The translations under genes and the position numbers were made by a program. DNA of 64,000 bases from Monodelphis domestica (taxonomy: Eukaryota; Chordata; Mammalia; Didelphimorphia; Didelphidae), in NCBI RefSeq assembly GCF_027887165.1, contig NC_077232.1, positions 16,689,255 through 16,753,254 on the forward strand, written 5' to 3'. The stretch's first letter is position 1. The number at the start of each line of letters is the position of its first letter. Under the pieces are notes generated by a model, which was given only the letters and a program-made list of their open reading frames with translations, ran no database searches and was not told the DNA's origin. Of the stretch, positions 31,987 through 47,500 are shown piece after piece.

Positions 31987-34900
31987 TTCACATGGGACTA
32001 ATCAACTAAGGCAGAGTCACCGGGGCTTATCAGCGGAACCCACGGGGAGTGCCCTGTGCTGGACTCAACTCTGCCAACATCGCTGCTGCACTACAGAAAC
32101 CCAAACAAACTATAGCTTGGGACTTGGCCCGGACTCTCTCCACCCGAGCAGGACCAGTCAGCACGGGCACTGGCTGACCTGCCAAACTCAGAAGCGTGCC
32201 CTAAATTCCGCCCAGCTCAGCAGATGTTAATAGCCCAAACTTTCTGCTTGGGCTTGTTTTCTTTTTACAGTCCACTCACATCTAGCAAAGCGAACCCACG
32301 GGACTAATCACAGGCACCGGCTTATCTCCAAAACACAGAAATCCACCCTGGGGTCAGGTCCCTTTGGCAGAGGTTATTGCCTATATCCCCCGAGTGCCCG
32401 TTCGATTAAATTTTTTCTGTACATTCATAGATACAAATAGAGGGGAGAAAGCACAAGAGTTAGCCACTCAAACATACCTGGAGACCCAGCTGGCCTGTAA
32501 GACAGATTTACCCTCTCTTCGATTCAGCAGTTATTATTCTGTGAAACCCAATTTAACTGCATTTAGGCCAATCTGTGTTCTATATGCTGCCCACAAGCTC
32601 CAGACACAAATAAACACCACCAGCCAGGAATAATCAACACAAAGAATTCTCTCTTAAAATCCAGGCTGCCTTTATTGATTTAATAAATATCATCTTCTGT
32701 AAACTCAAACATTCTCAAACAACTTTAAAGAACAACATAGTGTCAGAGCTTGAAAGGGACTTAGCGCATCCCACTTACTCCAAAGCCCTGGAACTTTTAG
32801 TTTTTCCATCCCTTCTCCATTCAGGTTTGTTAACCTTTTTATGTGTCATCCACAACACCTTAAACCCAAAGGTTTTTCCTATCAGAAATGAGGTTTTTAT
32901 TGCCCTTCATACTCTTTCCCATCTTCCTTGGCTTTCTATAATTTGCCTGAATTTTGCTTCCCCTTCCTTGGGGTTTATGGTTGACCTAAGATGACTTCAA
33001 TTTATCTTTATTCCTTTTATATACAATCACAGTTATAGAATATTAGGGTCTGAGGCAACTTCAGGGACCATGTAGTACAATCAGCATTTGAAGCAAGAAT
33101 CTTCTCTACAATATTTTTAGTAGTCTTCTAATTTTTTTCTTGCTGCTCAATAGTCTGAATAGACTTGATAGAGTCATCCTCACCCCCAAATTATCACTTT
33201 GTTGTGATCAGTTCTGTTACATAGGTCTTTGGTTAAGTAGAGATATTCCAAGAGTGTTGATTGCTCTCATACAAAGTGCTCTGGGCTTTTCTACATTTGT
33301 AAAATTACAAATCTAAAGCCCTAATCCTGCACAACAAATTAAGATCGTCAACAACACGCATGCCTCATATAAGTGAATCATCTGGATAGTTAGGCCCTAA
33401 CTGACCTGCCCCCCTTTTTGTTGCTGGTTATGTTCAATGCAGTTTGGTGAAAAGGAGGTGGCCTAGAAAGTCTAACTAACTTTGCCCAAAGCTAAGGTTG
33501 AGTACTAGTTTAATTGGATTGAAGCATTCAGTAGAGGACAATGGGTTATTGGCCTGTAATAATTACATTCACAGATCTTGGGTATTGAATGTACTTTACA
33601 ATAGATAGCTTAGCAAATGTTTGTTGAATTGAATTAGGGTATATTCCAAAACACTCTTCCCTTCAGGGTTCAGGAAACTCATGACTCCCCACAGTAGTGT
33701 TGGAAATATAACATTAGCCAGCCAACTAACTCTTCATTTCTGCTCCTTCCTGCTAGTCACTGGACCAGCAATCAGATTTTTCTGCATTCTGTCCCATTTC
33801 CTATATCAGCCTGAGCAGAGATGGCAAAAGTTGGAGACAAAGGATATACTAAGAATCCCATTTTGTCCTGCCTTAAGTAATGGTATTTGAGATATAACAA
33901 AAAAGACCTGAATTTGAATTCCAGCTTTGCTACTTGTCGGGAGCCTAGCCTTAGTTGTCTTACTCATAAACTCAGTGTCTTGGACTAGATGAATTTCTAA
34001 GTTCCTGTCCATCTTCTTCAAATCCCCACAGCCCATCTTTTTCCATCCATTCACCTGTGATCACAGTCATTTTTATACTTGTCAATTCACAATCGGGCCT
34101 CATAATCTCTCTTTACTTTGTGTTCTTAGAAGTATTATCCTCTTCCCCACCATGTGCAACACTTTTCTCATCAGATGCAGGGCTTTTTTGCCCTCAGTAC
34201 ATTTATCTCCTACATTCTTTTGCTTCTTTAGACTTCCTTGAATTTTGCCTCTCATCTGTTTTGTTCTTCTCCAAAAAATGGCATATAAATGAGGAAGCTT
34301 TAACTTTTGTGCTGACTTTTTTCCTGACCCAGATTCCTGCCAAATTCATTAGTCTGTTGGGGTCTTGGACATCCCTGTAACCTTATTGTCATTAGTCTCA
34401 GAGAACTCTGAGTTCTCCAAGCAATCTCTGACTGCAGATAGACTATAACCCAAGATATCCTGAGATACAAATGTGGATCAGTGAGGTTCTCACAGTATAA
34501 TCTGGGGACCATTGTGTATCCCTGAGACTCTTACAGGGGATCCAGGATGTCAAAACTATTTTCATAATAATGCTAAAATGCTTTAAATTCCAATGCTATA
34601 TCAGTAGATACCCACTTAAACAAAAGAGTGTACGGTGTCCTGACACCAAAAAGTTTGAGAACTGCTGCTTAATATTATTCCCTCAAGAGTTCTGTTCACA
34701 CGCCAACCAGCCAACAGGATGCTGAGTTATCACCAAGAGCTACACTTGGGGCCACACCACAATATGGCTTGCTAGCCAGGCTTAAAAATTTCAAGCTGCA
34801 ATGAGAATCCTTACTCTTCCTTTATATACCTACAATTGTGCAGTATGGTGGAGGTCCGGGACCAGTGAACTTGGAATGAGAAGCCTTGGGTTCCAGTCCC

Positions 34901-35492
34901 AGCTCTACCAGCCATCAGCTGTGGCTCATTTGCCAAGTCAGGTTAACTAACATCTGTTAGGTCTTGGTTCCCTCATTTGCAGAACAGGAGTGATAATACT
35001 TGTCCTATTTCCCTATTAGTGTAAGCAGGCAGGAAAGTGCTTTGGAGACCCTAAAGCCCTAGATGTGTAAGCTGCTTTTTAATTACATCTGCCCCTTCCA
35101 AAAGAATTCCTGGGAGGCTAGTTATATTTTTCCCTACACCCAGACTAGCTGTAGTGTTGTCCTTTATTCTTGCAACCCTGGTTCTCAGCCCTTTTCTTGT
35201 CCTCCTACATATCTGACCACTATGATGTGTCTATGTATAGCATAGACCCTCAGATATAAATCCTCTGCCTAGAGCTCTGTTATCAAATACATATACCCCT
35301 TCTGTTACCTTCTGTCTTAGTATCAATTATTCTAAGGCAGAAGAGTGCCAAGGGTTCAGCAGTTGGGTTTACGGGACTTGCCCAAGGTTACACAGCTAGG
35401 AAGTGTCTGAGGCCAGATTTGAACTTCCATCTCTAGGCCTGGTATTCTGTCCACTAGCTACCTAGTTGTCCCTCAACTCTCTATATGTGTGT

Positions 35493-35540
<48 letters not shown>

Positions 35541-38500
35541 TTTAAATATAATTTATTTAAAATATTTTTCCATGGTTACATGATTCATGATTTTCCCACC
35601 CCTCTTTCCTCCCCCATCCCTGAGTTGATGAGCAATTCCACTGGGTTATACATGTATCATTGTTCAAAACCTATTTATATATTCATATTTGCAATAGAGT
35701 GATCTTTTAATGCCAAAACCCCCATCACATCCCCATTGAACTATGTGTTCGGTCGTATGTTTTCTGCATTTCTGCTCCCACAGTTCTTTCTCTGGATGTG
35801 GATAGTGTTCTTTCTCACATATTTCTCTGCCTGTAGAAAAGTGTTACATCTGATTGTGCTACAATGTATCTGTCTCTGTATACAATGTTCTCCTGGTTCT
35901 ACTCCTCTCACTCTGCATCAATTCCTGGAGGTGGTTCCAGTTCACATGGAATCCCTCCAGCTCATCATTCCTTTCAGCACAATAGTATTTCATCACTATC
36001 AGATATCACAATTTGTTAAGTCATTCCCTGCCATTTTCCGATGTTTTGCCTCCACAAAGAGCGCAGCTATGAATATTCTTGTACAAGTCTTTTTCCTTAT
36101 TATCTCTTTGGGGTACAAACCCAGAAGCTCTATGGCTGGATCAAAGGGCAGACAATCTTTTAGCGCCCTTTGGGCATAGTTCCAAATTGCCCTCCAGAAT
36201 GGTTGGATCAATTCACAACTCCACCAGCAGTATATTAATGTCCCAATTTTGCCACATCCCCTCCAACATTTATCATTTTCCTTTGCTGCCATTATTGGCC
36301 AATCTGCCAGGTGTGAGGTAGTACTGTGGAGTTGTTTTGATTTGTATTTCTCTAATTATGAGAGATTCAGAACACTTTAACATGTGATTATTGATGGTTT
36401 TAATTTCTTCATCTGAGAACTGCCTATTTATATCCTTTGACCATTTGTTGATTGGGGAATATATTTAAAGGGAAAAACTTTCAAGCTAGAAAATACCACT
36501 TAAAAACATACTTCCTTAAGAACTCCCCAATCTTATGAGCATCATGTCTCTCCTTATTCACTGGGCATTTAGAAGCAGGCACCTGAGCCCAACAGAACTA
36601 AACTGAACTCAAGCAGGCCTTACCTGTGGGCTCTAGAAGTGTTTCTAACTACTAAGTGGTTAATTTGGGGATTTCATACTAGATACAAGAGATTCCCATG
36701 AAGTAGCTTATGGAAATTGCCAGCGAGAAGGAATGTGATGAAGGGGCCAGGTGGTGCCCTTGGAAGGGAAAGGAAGGGTGAGCCTGTGTGTCAGCTGTGT
36801 GCCTGGAATTTGGCCTGTATTATTCATAGAGTAACTGAAGCCTGAGGGGGGTGCAAATAGCCTGCGGCATGGGCTCGTGTTACTCGTGGATCAGGTAGAA
36901 GGAAGGGCAATGCATGGTCTATTGAGAACCCTCACTTTCTTTTACAGTTGGAGGTGGGAGGGGGAGAGATAGTGAGTGGTCAGAAAAAAAAACAGACTCA
37001 AGCAGAGAGAGTAAGCAAACTTTGGGAAGAGATGTAATGTGTGCCCTTTTGGACATGTAGGAATTCAGGACATTCCAGGTGTGTTTGGCCTTGTAGCCAA
37101 TGAGAAAGAGAACTAAAGATTGTCAAGGGACTTTGATCTCTTTGTGTTTCTGGGTTGGTCAGAGCACAGCCTTAGTAACCAGGCTGCCTTTTATCGGGAG
37201 GGCCTTATCACTGACTATCTGTAGTGGGAAAGTTGACATTGGGAGGGCTTTTGAGAGCCATGCACATTTCTGCTTCTGTTGCAAAAGTATAGATTTAATT
37301 GAGGTTTGTTATTTAGTGAAGAACCTCTTGCTGGTTGTTGTGTCACTGAGCAGTGCAGTAAAGCTCTAGAAGTGAGTGCTATTAATAAACCTGCCAGTCA
37401 GGGAGCTCCAGGGAACTTTTACACCAAGGATCAGAAGATCTCTGAATCTCACCCAGTGAGTAAGGAATAGGACGCTTTAACAGTTTCTCCTCAGGAGAGT
37501 TGCTGGGCCAGGAAGACAATGGCTGCCCGTCCTTTTCTTGCCCCCACAAAAACGGTTTATGTCAGGCCAAGAAATAGCTCCATGATGCATTTATTGAGCT
37601 TCATTTCAAAAAGGTCTAGAGACTTTTTATAGTCTTCTAATACAAATAGAACCCAGAATGAGAGTTTTCTTTTTGTCTCATCTTTTCCTCATTGAAACTG
37701 TTGCAGAGATGAGCCAGGGGAGTGGTTACTTACTCCTAAGATGTTACAAGTCACAAATATGTTGCATAAAATGCCTAATTAAGGTGATACATCTTAAACT
37801 TAACCCTCTAGGATGGTGTGAGAAATACCTAAAGAAACTAGCCATTATTTGGTCAATGAAAAGTAATTCTGATGATAGCAAGGGGTATGGAGTGTTCTCT
37901 GACTTAGAACCAGCGTTTATAGGCTTGGAAGACAACTCCACATAGCCTGCTTTACATTTTAGAATCAATAAAAAACCCTACCTAGAATTTGCAGGTTTGT
38001 AAGACTTGTCTTCAAATCTCAGGGTATTGAAAGGGAATGGGACCTGATCAGGAATAGATTTTCAGTCCTCCAGTTTACAGGACTTGTCTTTTGTTTCCTT
38101 TGGTATAGGTCAAAGGCAGAAATGCGGCACACCTGCCGAGGAACCATCAACCTAGCCACTGCCAACATCACTGTGGAGGATTCCTGCAACTTCATCATCT
38201 CTAATGGTGGAGCTCAGACTTACCACCTGAAGGCCAGCTCAGAAGTAGAGCGTCAGCGCTGGGTGACAGCCTTGGAACTGGCCAAGGCAAAGGCTGTGAA
38301 GATGTTGGCAGAGTCAGGTAAGTGAGGATAGAAAAGAGAGAGATGCACATTGTAAATTTCCTTGTTAATATTTAACAGGGAACAGTCTGATTTGGCCCCA
38401 TCATGCTCTGCTGATTGGACCTTAAAGCCAATCTGCTGTTCCCTTGGATCTTTTAGGTATAGTTCCCTCAGGTTTCCAGTCACTCTAAAGCAGTATTCTT

Positions 38501-41500
38501 ATAGATGTAGCAAGGACTTTAGTCTTTTTAATACAAACTGCCTACCTGATTGATGCTTTAATATGACTTTACAGGTTCAAGAAACCCTTTTGCCTAAGGG
38601 GTTAATCTTTGGGTTTTACTACAAACCCTCCACTTGGATCCAGTAGCATTTTTCACTTATTTCTCACTTCACTGTTGTAGGATTTGATTTTTTTTTTAAA
38701 CCTTTACCTTCCATCTTAGAATCAGTATTGGTTCCAAGGCAAAAGAGCAGTAAGGTCCAGGCAATAGGGGTTAAGTGACTTGCCCAGGGTCACACAGCTA
38801 GGAAATGTCCGAGGTCAGATTTGAACTCAGGACCTCTCATCTCTGCCTGGCTTTCAATCCGCTGAGCTACCCATCTGCCCCTAGGATTTGATTTCTTAAT
38901 CTAGGCTTTATGGTGTCCTCTGACTTGACTCTTCATTTGAGCCCAAATCATTGGACAGAATATAAGTTCTGGCAGTTTCCTTGAAATAGTCAATGAAAAC
39001 TTCCCATCTGAAAGTCTCATTGCTCCCTTGGTTTCTAGAAAGTAAATTACATATGTGTGCTCTTGATTTTTCATCCAAAGCACCCCACTTAGACATTGAT
39101 TTTAGTCAATTTGAACTGAATGTTTACTTGTTGGCTGAGATAGGGTTGTCATTCAGAGGACAGAATATATGCTTTGGTTTCTTCCTCGTTACCATTCCAT
39201 TTTTAGACTTCATATAGCAAAGACAGCACATTGTGATAAATTCATGGTTAAGATTCCATTTGAACTTGGGCCTTTCCCCATTGTTAGGGAGACTGAGATG
39301 GATTCCATCACTTTTTAATGCTAACTTAAGTGAACTCTTAACACTAGTAGGGCTAATAATCAATAGGGCTAGTGACTCTTGGAAGTAAACTTCTGTATCT
39401 AGTCCTAAGTATTAGAGACTTGGGTAGCATAATATCCTTACACAGTCCCTGAGTCCCTGATTCCCGGAGCCTGCCTTTGCTAGTGATTAATTAGTTCCAA
39501 TTCTGGATTTTGTGATGTGGACTTTTGTCCACAAGGAATTAGACTGAGATTCTCAACTCATTTCATACAGGGCCCACCGAACAGCCAACAGATGGTAGTG
39601 GATTTTCAGTAACAGTCAGCTTGGGCTGGATTGGAACCGGCAAACTAGAGGTAAAAGGCTCAATAACCCACTCCTGAGCCCAGGAGCCATTGAGCTCCCC
39701 CTTCATCATCCCTGTCCTGTAATCAGGTACTCATCTAGCCTCACTAGGGCCTCCAAGTTGCTAAGACTGATAAGCACCAGTTTTAGGTGTGTCCAGTTGG
39801 TGTACTGGCTGGTTCCTTGGAAAATATGCCTCCACTCAGGGTCACTTCTTTTGTTTTGTTTCCTCTACAGACGAATCAGGAGATGAAGAATCAGTCTCTC
39901 AAACTGATAAGACAGAACTTCAGAATACGCTCCGGACCCTCTCCAGCAAAGTGGAAGACTTGAGCACCTGCAATGACCTGATTGCTAAGCATGGCACAGC
40001 TCTCCAGCGGTCCCTCAGTGAGCTGGAGTCCCTCAAACTGCCTGCTGAGAGCAATGAAAAGATCAAGCAGGTCAATGAACGTGCTACACTCTTCAGGATC
40101 ACATCCAATGCCATGATTAATGTAAGTGCAAACACCATAGCCTGGGGCGCTTTGGTCCCTTCCCTGACCAGAATATAAACTCCTGCATATATGTTGAAAT
40201 TGGAGCCTCCGTGGCATAGAACATCAGGCTTCGCTTCATTGCTTCTGGAACTAGAGTTACTGGGCTTGTTGCTCAGAAGGAAACAGGGTGCCTGCCCTTC
40301 TCAGTAGATAGAAGGGATCTCGGGGGACCTAAAATAAAGCCTGGTCCCTCCATGCTCATAGTTGTTGGCCCAGGGTGGAGTAAACTGGTCTGGTCGATAA
40401 CGTGTTACAGGAAACCTTAGAAAACTTGAGGACCCTGTCCTCACCACTTGCTTTCCAAGGTAATTTGTGGTTACAAAGAAAAGTCATTTGCACTTTGGGA
40501 ATCCTTATGTAAGGTGGGGAGGGAGCAGTGTTGGAGAGAGCTCCCTGCCCCAGGTGGATCTTATTGGGAGGATCAGGGATTTGGAAAGAATACTTCCTCT
40601 GCTTTGTTGGGTGACAAGTGCTGAGTTAAATACAGAACAGCTCTGCCTTCCTTTTATGCCTTCCAGACACTGCATGGTAATGTGGAGAATAAACAAAGGG
40701 ACTAGCTTGAGAAGATATCTTTTTCAGGTTTCACTTAAATGTTAGAGGGATTATGGAGAGGATGAAAATTCTTGAGAAAAATGTTTGAGTAGCTTTTTCC
40801 ATTTAAATGCAATGGAGACACAGTGAGATAGAGTAAAAATCCATTGGATTTATAGTTAGAAGATGTAGGTCTCAATCCTTCCTCTACCCTCTATTGCCTC
40901 TCTGATTTTTAACAAGTTCCTTCCCTTCTCCAGGCCTCTCAGCTTCCTCATCTGTAAAAGGAAAGAGTTGGATTAAAAGACTTCAAGGTTCCCTTCCACC
41001 TCTAAATTCTGTGAATCCATTAATTTCATGGGTTTCGGTCTAGTTTAGGCAATACCCTTTAAAATGTGCTTAAAAATAGTTTCATTCAGCTTAACTTGTA
41101 AATATCTGAATTTTTCTTATTAACAGGACAAATGTAACTGGTTTCATTTATTCCCGTTATTACTAAATAGACAGTGCTTCTAATTTATAGTTTTATTTTC
41201 TTTCTCTAAAATGCTCAACAGATTCGGTAGATAACTTTATACCTAGAATGCCTCCCTACCCATTTCTAGCCTGGGGAATGTCTGCATTAAAAAGCCAATT
41301 CAGATTCTGCCTCCTCCAGGAAAGCTTCCTTGATAACTTTATTCAGCAGTGAACTTTTCCTTCTTAGTCCATAACATTTTGTTTATACTTTTGTACTCTG
41401 TAACTGTAATAAGAGTTGGCACAAGGGCTTTCCAGACATTAGCTTATCTGATCCTCATGACAGCCCTATGAGGTGACTACCATGAATATTTTCCCCATTT

Positions 41501-44500
41501 CATAGATGAGAAAACTGAGGCTTAGAGAAGCTCAGTGAATTAGCCCATAGTCACTGTCAGGGGAGCTAAATGACATGGTGGATAGAATACTGGACCTGGA
41601 GTCAGGAAGACCAGAGTTCAAATCTAGCCTCATATACCTACCATCACAGTTATGTGTCACCCTATTTGTCTCGATTTCCTCATTTGGAAAATGAGCTAGA
41701 GAAGGAAATGGCAAACCACTCCAATTTTTTGGCCAAGAAAACCCCAAATGAGGTCAGACTGAATAGCACCAGCATCAAGTATCAGAGGTAGCATTTCGAA
41801 ATGGAGTCTTCCTCCAGCTCCAAATCTCTGCTGTTACTCTGTATTATAAGAATGTAAATACCATGAAAGTAAAGGTTTTGTATTTCCCTTGATTCCTAGC
41901 ACTCTTTTGTGTGCACAGTAGGAGTTTAATTAACTATTCAACTTGAGTTGGGAATTATCTAAATCATAGAAGATAGCAAGAGAACTACTTGTTTTAGCCA
42001 CTTGATCAGAAGAAAGGAATGTAGAAAGTTGGGTAACCACCACGATTCCACCATTGAACCAATTTTTCTAATTCCCAGGGCCATTGTCATTCCCCAAAAC
42101 AATTTGTGTTTTGAAAAATATCCTTGAAGTCTGTTAGTTCTCTTGTGACAAAGTCTCCCCATTTAATAAAAAGTAGATGATTAAATCAGTCACAAATAAG
42201 CACATTTGGAGCTTTTCCTAAAAGAAATGATATGAAAGCAGTGCCAGTGATGTTTGGTAGCGGGGTCGTACCCCTTGTGCTAGGCTTAGAGAGACATAAC
42301 CTAGAGGGTTGCTTCCTTCTTCTGACATTTTTTGCTTGTGTAATCAGGGGCAAGTTCCCAAATGCTGTGAGCCTCTTTTTGCTTATCTATAAAATGGGGA
42401 TAATGACATCTGTCAGAGTTACTATCAGAGGCAGTATATCAATTCAGACCTTCTTTTGACTCCAGGGCCAGCATTCATTCTCTTAAGCCATGCTGATTCT
42501 CTGTTTTGTTTTTGTTTTTTTGAGTTCTACTTCCTTGTACATGGGTGTCTCAGCCTCTAGTTATTAGACTACACAATGCCACACACAGAGTAGGTACTTC
42601 ATACATGGCCTAATCAAATGACTAAAGTGTGGAAAGTGTTTTGGGAAATCTGAAATGTTTAAATGTTAAATATAAAAGTCAAGAAACACTCTCTACATAG
42701 AGACATTATTCAAAATCCGAACAAAAGTACCTTTTTGTTTAAAAATCAACTTTCTCCCTCATAGTTTATCTTTTTTCCTCAATACCATCTCCATTTCTGT
42801 ATTATATTCTGGGCATTATTATTTCTTCATTTTTTAACACTGGCAGTTAGGGGCTTGTTTCATTTCATTCAAAAGCAATATGACAAGTCATTGTGCAAGG
42901 TGATAGGGCATAGAGATGAAGATAGGGATTCATTTAGACAGTGGAGAGATCCAGAAAAAGGCTGGAGGGAAACTTTTGAGTCAAGAAGAAATCCTTTCAA
43001 TTAAGAATGAAGAGGATTGTTGGGGGAGGCTTTTCATGTAGATAGTAGCACCCCAACCTGAGACTTGAAGAGAGAATGTGGTCGTGTAGTTTCAGGGATG
43101 GATTCTCCTCTCTCATTCTACTTTCCTTGTTATTCGCCCTCTCTGGCCTTCTCTCTTCAAATGCAGTGTGCTTATTATCTTATACTTCCTTGATTCACTT
43201 ATTGATAAACTGGAGTCTGTATATATTAAGATTTACATGCTTGCAGCAGTGAAACTGGGGAAATATGTTGGATCGAGAAGTATTCTGACAAGGAAGTCTA
43301 GGCTTGCTGCTTCTTTAGAGCTTAGGCAGTTTTCTAGGTTTTCATATCTTTTTACTTTATTTCTTTTTTAAAATAAGGGCCGGGGGGGAGTGGGGGGCAG
43401 CTGGGTGGCTTAGTGGATTGAGAGTCAGGCCTAGAGATGGGAGGTCCTAGGTTCAAATCTGGCCTCCATCACTTCCCAGCTGTGTGACCCTGGGCAAGTC
43501 ACTTGACCACCATTGCCTGTCCTTACCGCTCTTCTGCCTTGGAGCCAATACTTAGTATTGACTCCAAGACGGAAGGTAAGGGTTTAAAGGGGAGGGGGGG
43601 CGGGGGGGGGCCTGACTAGGTGATTTCCAAGATCTTTTTCAGCTCTTGTCTTTCTTCTTCCAAATTGTTCTGACGAGTGTGAAGGTGACCTCACCTCAGA
43701 AACCAAAACCTCCTGTTAGCTTGAAATTTGAAGTATCAAACTTTTCCTTTTCTTTCAGTTATACTTAAAGATTTGATTCCTACCTCCCCACTGAGTGAGA
43801 AGTCCATCTAGGTCCCCCTCAAATCTAGAAGTAATGTATTTCCCTGAAGTACACCCAAAGACATCACCTACTTTGGGCCCAGTTTTGATGACTTTGGTTA
43901 AATATTCTCCCATTTGTAGTACAAAATTCTCCAGATTCAGCCCTGTAACTCTCTCCATGAAAAAGTGATTATTCCTGTCACCTTTTCATTTCTCCATCTG
44001 CCACATGATCTCATCTGGAGGATAGATGTCATCATTTGTGGCAATGGAAATCCTGTGGCCAGGCTTACTACTTGACATTCCTTCAGGCCTTGTGACCAAG
44101 AGACCATTAAAGAATCCCCACAGCGATGTTCTCTTCTCCTGTATTTGTTCTTGACCATAGTGGGAAATGTGGCCATCACTGATACTGGGGAATAGTCATG
44201 CACCATGACTAGTCAGGGTAAAGTTTCTCTGCATGGGAGTCTGTTACTTGGTGGGGCTCTTTTGAGATCAAATGAATGACGTGCCCCGATTCTGTTGACA
44301 TACAGGCCTGCAGGGATTTCCTGATGTTGGCCCAGACACATAGCAAGAAGTGGCAGAAGTCTCTGCAGTATGAACGAGACCAGCGTATTCGCCTGGAGGA
44401 GACCTTGGAGCAGCTGGCCAAGCAGCATAACCACCTGGAGAGGGCTTTCCGGGGTGCCACAGTGCTGCCAGCAAGCGCCCCTGGCAGCACTGGTTCTGTG

Positions 44501-47500
44501 AAAGGTGAGCAGCAGGCTCCTGGTGGCCTCGTGGGCAGACCTGTCCTATCCCTTCAGACTGTTTGCTGCTGCCAGAGAGCAGAGCATCTTGACCCCTCAG
44601 GGCCACTTACCCTTTTCATTTGGTTGCTTATTCCATGTAAAACTGGAGCAGTCTCCAGCAGACCAGCCTCTGCTTTTGCCTTATTTTCTTTTGTTCCTGC
44701 TAGCTGTGTATAGTTGATATTTAATATTGGGAATATTAAACGGAATATTGGGAAAAGGAAGATAAAGTGTGTCAGCCTGGCCTTCCCCTTGCAGATCAGA
44801 TCTGTTCGGGCAAAGGAGATATGAGTGATGAAGATGATGACAATGAATTCTTCGATGCTCCCGAGATCATCACCATGCCCGAGAGCTTGGGCCACAAGTA
44901 AGTTCTTCTTGGCGCCACCCCTATGGGATCCAAAGTATCTGACCTCCAGGAGGTTGGAGGCTTCCATGGCAGTAAGCTGGGTCTGTCTGCCAGCTTTGTG
45001 CCCAGAAGTGCAGCACCGCACCCTGTTCTCTCCGCAGTGTGATCGTTTTTACTTGTTAAGGGATATATGGTGTCCAGTAAAAGTTGAGAGTTCCGACCTT
45101 TGCTTAATTTCCATGCTTTCTCTTACTCATTTAGACGGACTGGCAGCAATATCAGTGGGGCCAGCAGTGACATCAGCCTGGACGAGCAGGTAGTTCTCTA
45201 GCCTGAGAAGGCTTATTAGGAGGTATTGGGGAAGGATGAGGTTACTGGTGGGACTCTTTGAGGGGAACTCCAGGTCGCCGTTTACTTGCCAAGAGCTAGA
45301 GAAGCACAGACTTTCACCTTAGGGAAGAGGGTTGCTTTTTTTCCTCTTTCTTGGGGGTGATTGCCTGCATCTTATCTTGCCCCTAGTATAAACATCAGTT
45401 GGAAGAGACGAAGAAGGAAAAAAGAACTCGAATTCCCTATAAGCCAAACTACAGCCTCAACTTATGGAGTATAATGAAGAACTGTATTGGAAAGGAACTC
45501 TCCAAGATCCCAATGCCGGTGAGACCCTGTTTATGTCTGTAGAGTGGAATCCTGGGATTTCCACAGGCCTTTGTGGGGAGGGATTTGACTTGTTTCCTTC
45601 AGGCAAATGGTATAGTGGAAAGACTGCAGGACTTGGAGTCAGGAGAGACCTCCCTGCCAATCCCAGCTATTGCTTGCACTGGCTCTGTGACCTTGGCTGA
45701 GTCACTTGGTTTCTCTGAGCCTGAGTTTTCTCTTCCATAAAGTAAGAATAAGGATATTTGTACTATCTGTCTGGCCAGGCTTTTTGTGAAGAAAGCGATT
45801 TGTAAAGCTAACAGTGCTGTGGAAATAGAGGAGTAGTTGTGAATGTCAGTTTAATGCAGCTCCACAGGTTTCCTGTATACGAGAACAAAGGATGGATTTC
45901 TGGACACCACAGGGACCGGTGGGAGCCTTGGGGTGGTTCTGTTTGTACAGTTAGTACCAAGGATTCAGAGCTTGAAGGGATTTTAGAAATCAACCTGATC
46001 CATCTTCATTTCTGGTGGGCCTCTGTATATCACCGAGATAGTAAGCCTGTGTTCGGTTCTCTTTCCCTTCCCTCCTTGGAGAGGTCCAGCTGACTGCTGC
46101 TATTTTTGTTGCAGTCTGGTTCAGTTCAACTCAGTAGATACTTTGGGCAAAGTGCTAGGTGAGGGGCAAAGGACGCAGAATTGAAGCATACAGTCCTTTC
46201 CTTCAGGGTTTACATTCTAACTTGAGGGAAAGAGAGAAAACACAGGAAATATCTCCACAAATAAGCGTGATGCCGTGATAGAATATTAACAGAGCAGGTT
46301 TTGATAATCACCTGAAATAAGGACCAGCCTTCCTTGAAAATTTAGGCCAAAGCAAAGGAGGACTTAGGTTCAAATCTATCCTCAGCCACTTCCTAGTGGT
46401 ACGTCTCAACCCTGGGTAAGTCATTTAACCCTTAGTGCCTGGTTCTTACTGTTCTTTTGCTTTGGAGCTGGTATTTAGAATTGAGTCTAAGACAGAAGGT
46501 AGGGTTAAAAGAAAAGAAAATATAAGCCAATTCTGATTTTGAAATGGCTTTTTCTTAGGAACAGTTGCATTTGTTCTTCCCCCTTACTCTAAAACCTCAG
46601 TTTCATTACCATGAAAGCTGAGGAGCAAACTTAGAGCTTTAGCGATTGTGGACTCTGCAGAAAGAGATGGGAGGAACCTGTGGCAGCCACTAGTTCAGGG
46701 AACTCAACCCCAAGTGACTCCAAGCAGTTTGAGGTAGAATTGACCTGTTCAGTGGCCTCCTATGCAAGAATTTTGTGCCCTACTCACCCTGCCCAAATTT
46801 CTTGACTTTCTTTGCTAATATTTATGGAATTCAGCGAGTTCGGATTTGGGATTCATCATAACTTTTAACAGTTCCAATATTCTTGAAGGGTTATGGGACT
46901 ATCAGTGAGTCTTAACATTAATTTGTTTACACTGTTCTGGTTAAGATTATCTCTAGTCAAGGAATCAGGTTTGGGGAGGGAATGAAGAGACATTCTGGGG
47001 ACATGGAAAAGAGGGAGCTTTCACTTCCCAAAGGAGGGTGGTAGAGCAGAATCTAAGGGCTGGCGTCTAGGAAAGAGGGCTTATTTCAAAGGTCCCTTTA
47101 TAAGTTGAGAACTTCTTGAACCTAAAATGGAGTCACCTTTATACTAGATGCTTGAAAAGTCCACCTTCTTCCCAAGCCCTGTAGGGGAGGAGCGTTGATT
47201 GGCAAAGCTGATTCTGGAGATGAAGCCCCAGGCCAATGTGCTCACCCCTTTGACTTGCTTGCTCACTTTGACCAAAGCTCTCCACCTCTAGTTGCTTCAT
47301 TTTCTAGTTTATAAAAGAGTAACTGCCTGGTTTATGTATTTATATTAGTATTTTACTGCCTTGGCTCTTATGGATACATTAAAGCAATTTAACATTTTTC
47401 TTTTCTTTTCCTGTCAGGTGAACTTTAATGAACCCCTGTCCATGCTTCAGCGCCTCACTGAAGATTTGGAATATCATGAACTCTTAGACCGAGCTGCAAA

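Noticed and set aside
44268-44606. Open frames on the minus strand opposite OSBP exon 4
   Set aside because: Antisense shadows of a conserved coding exon.
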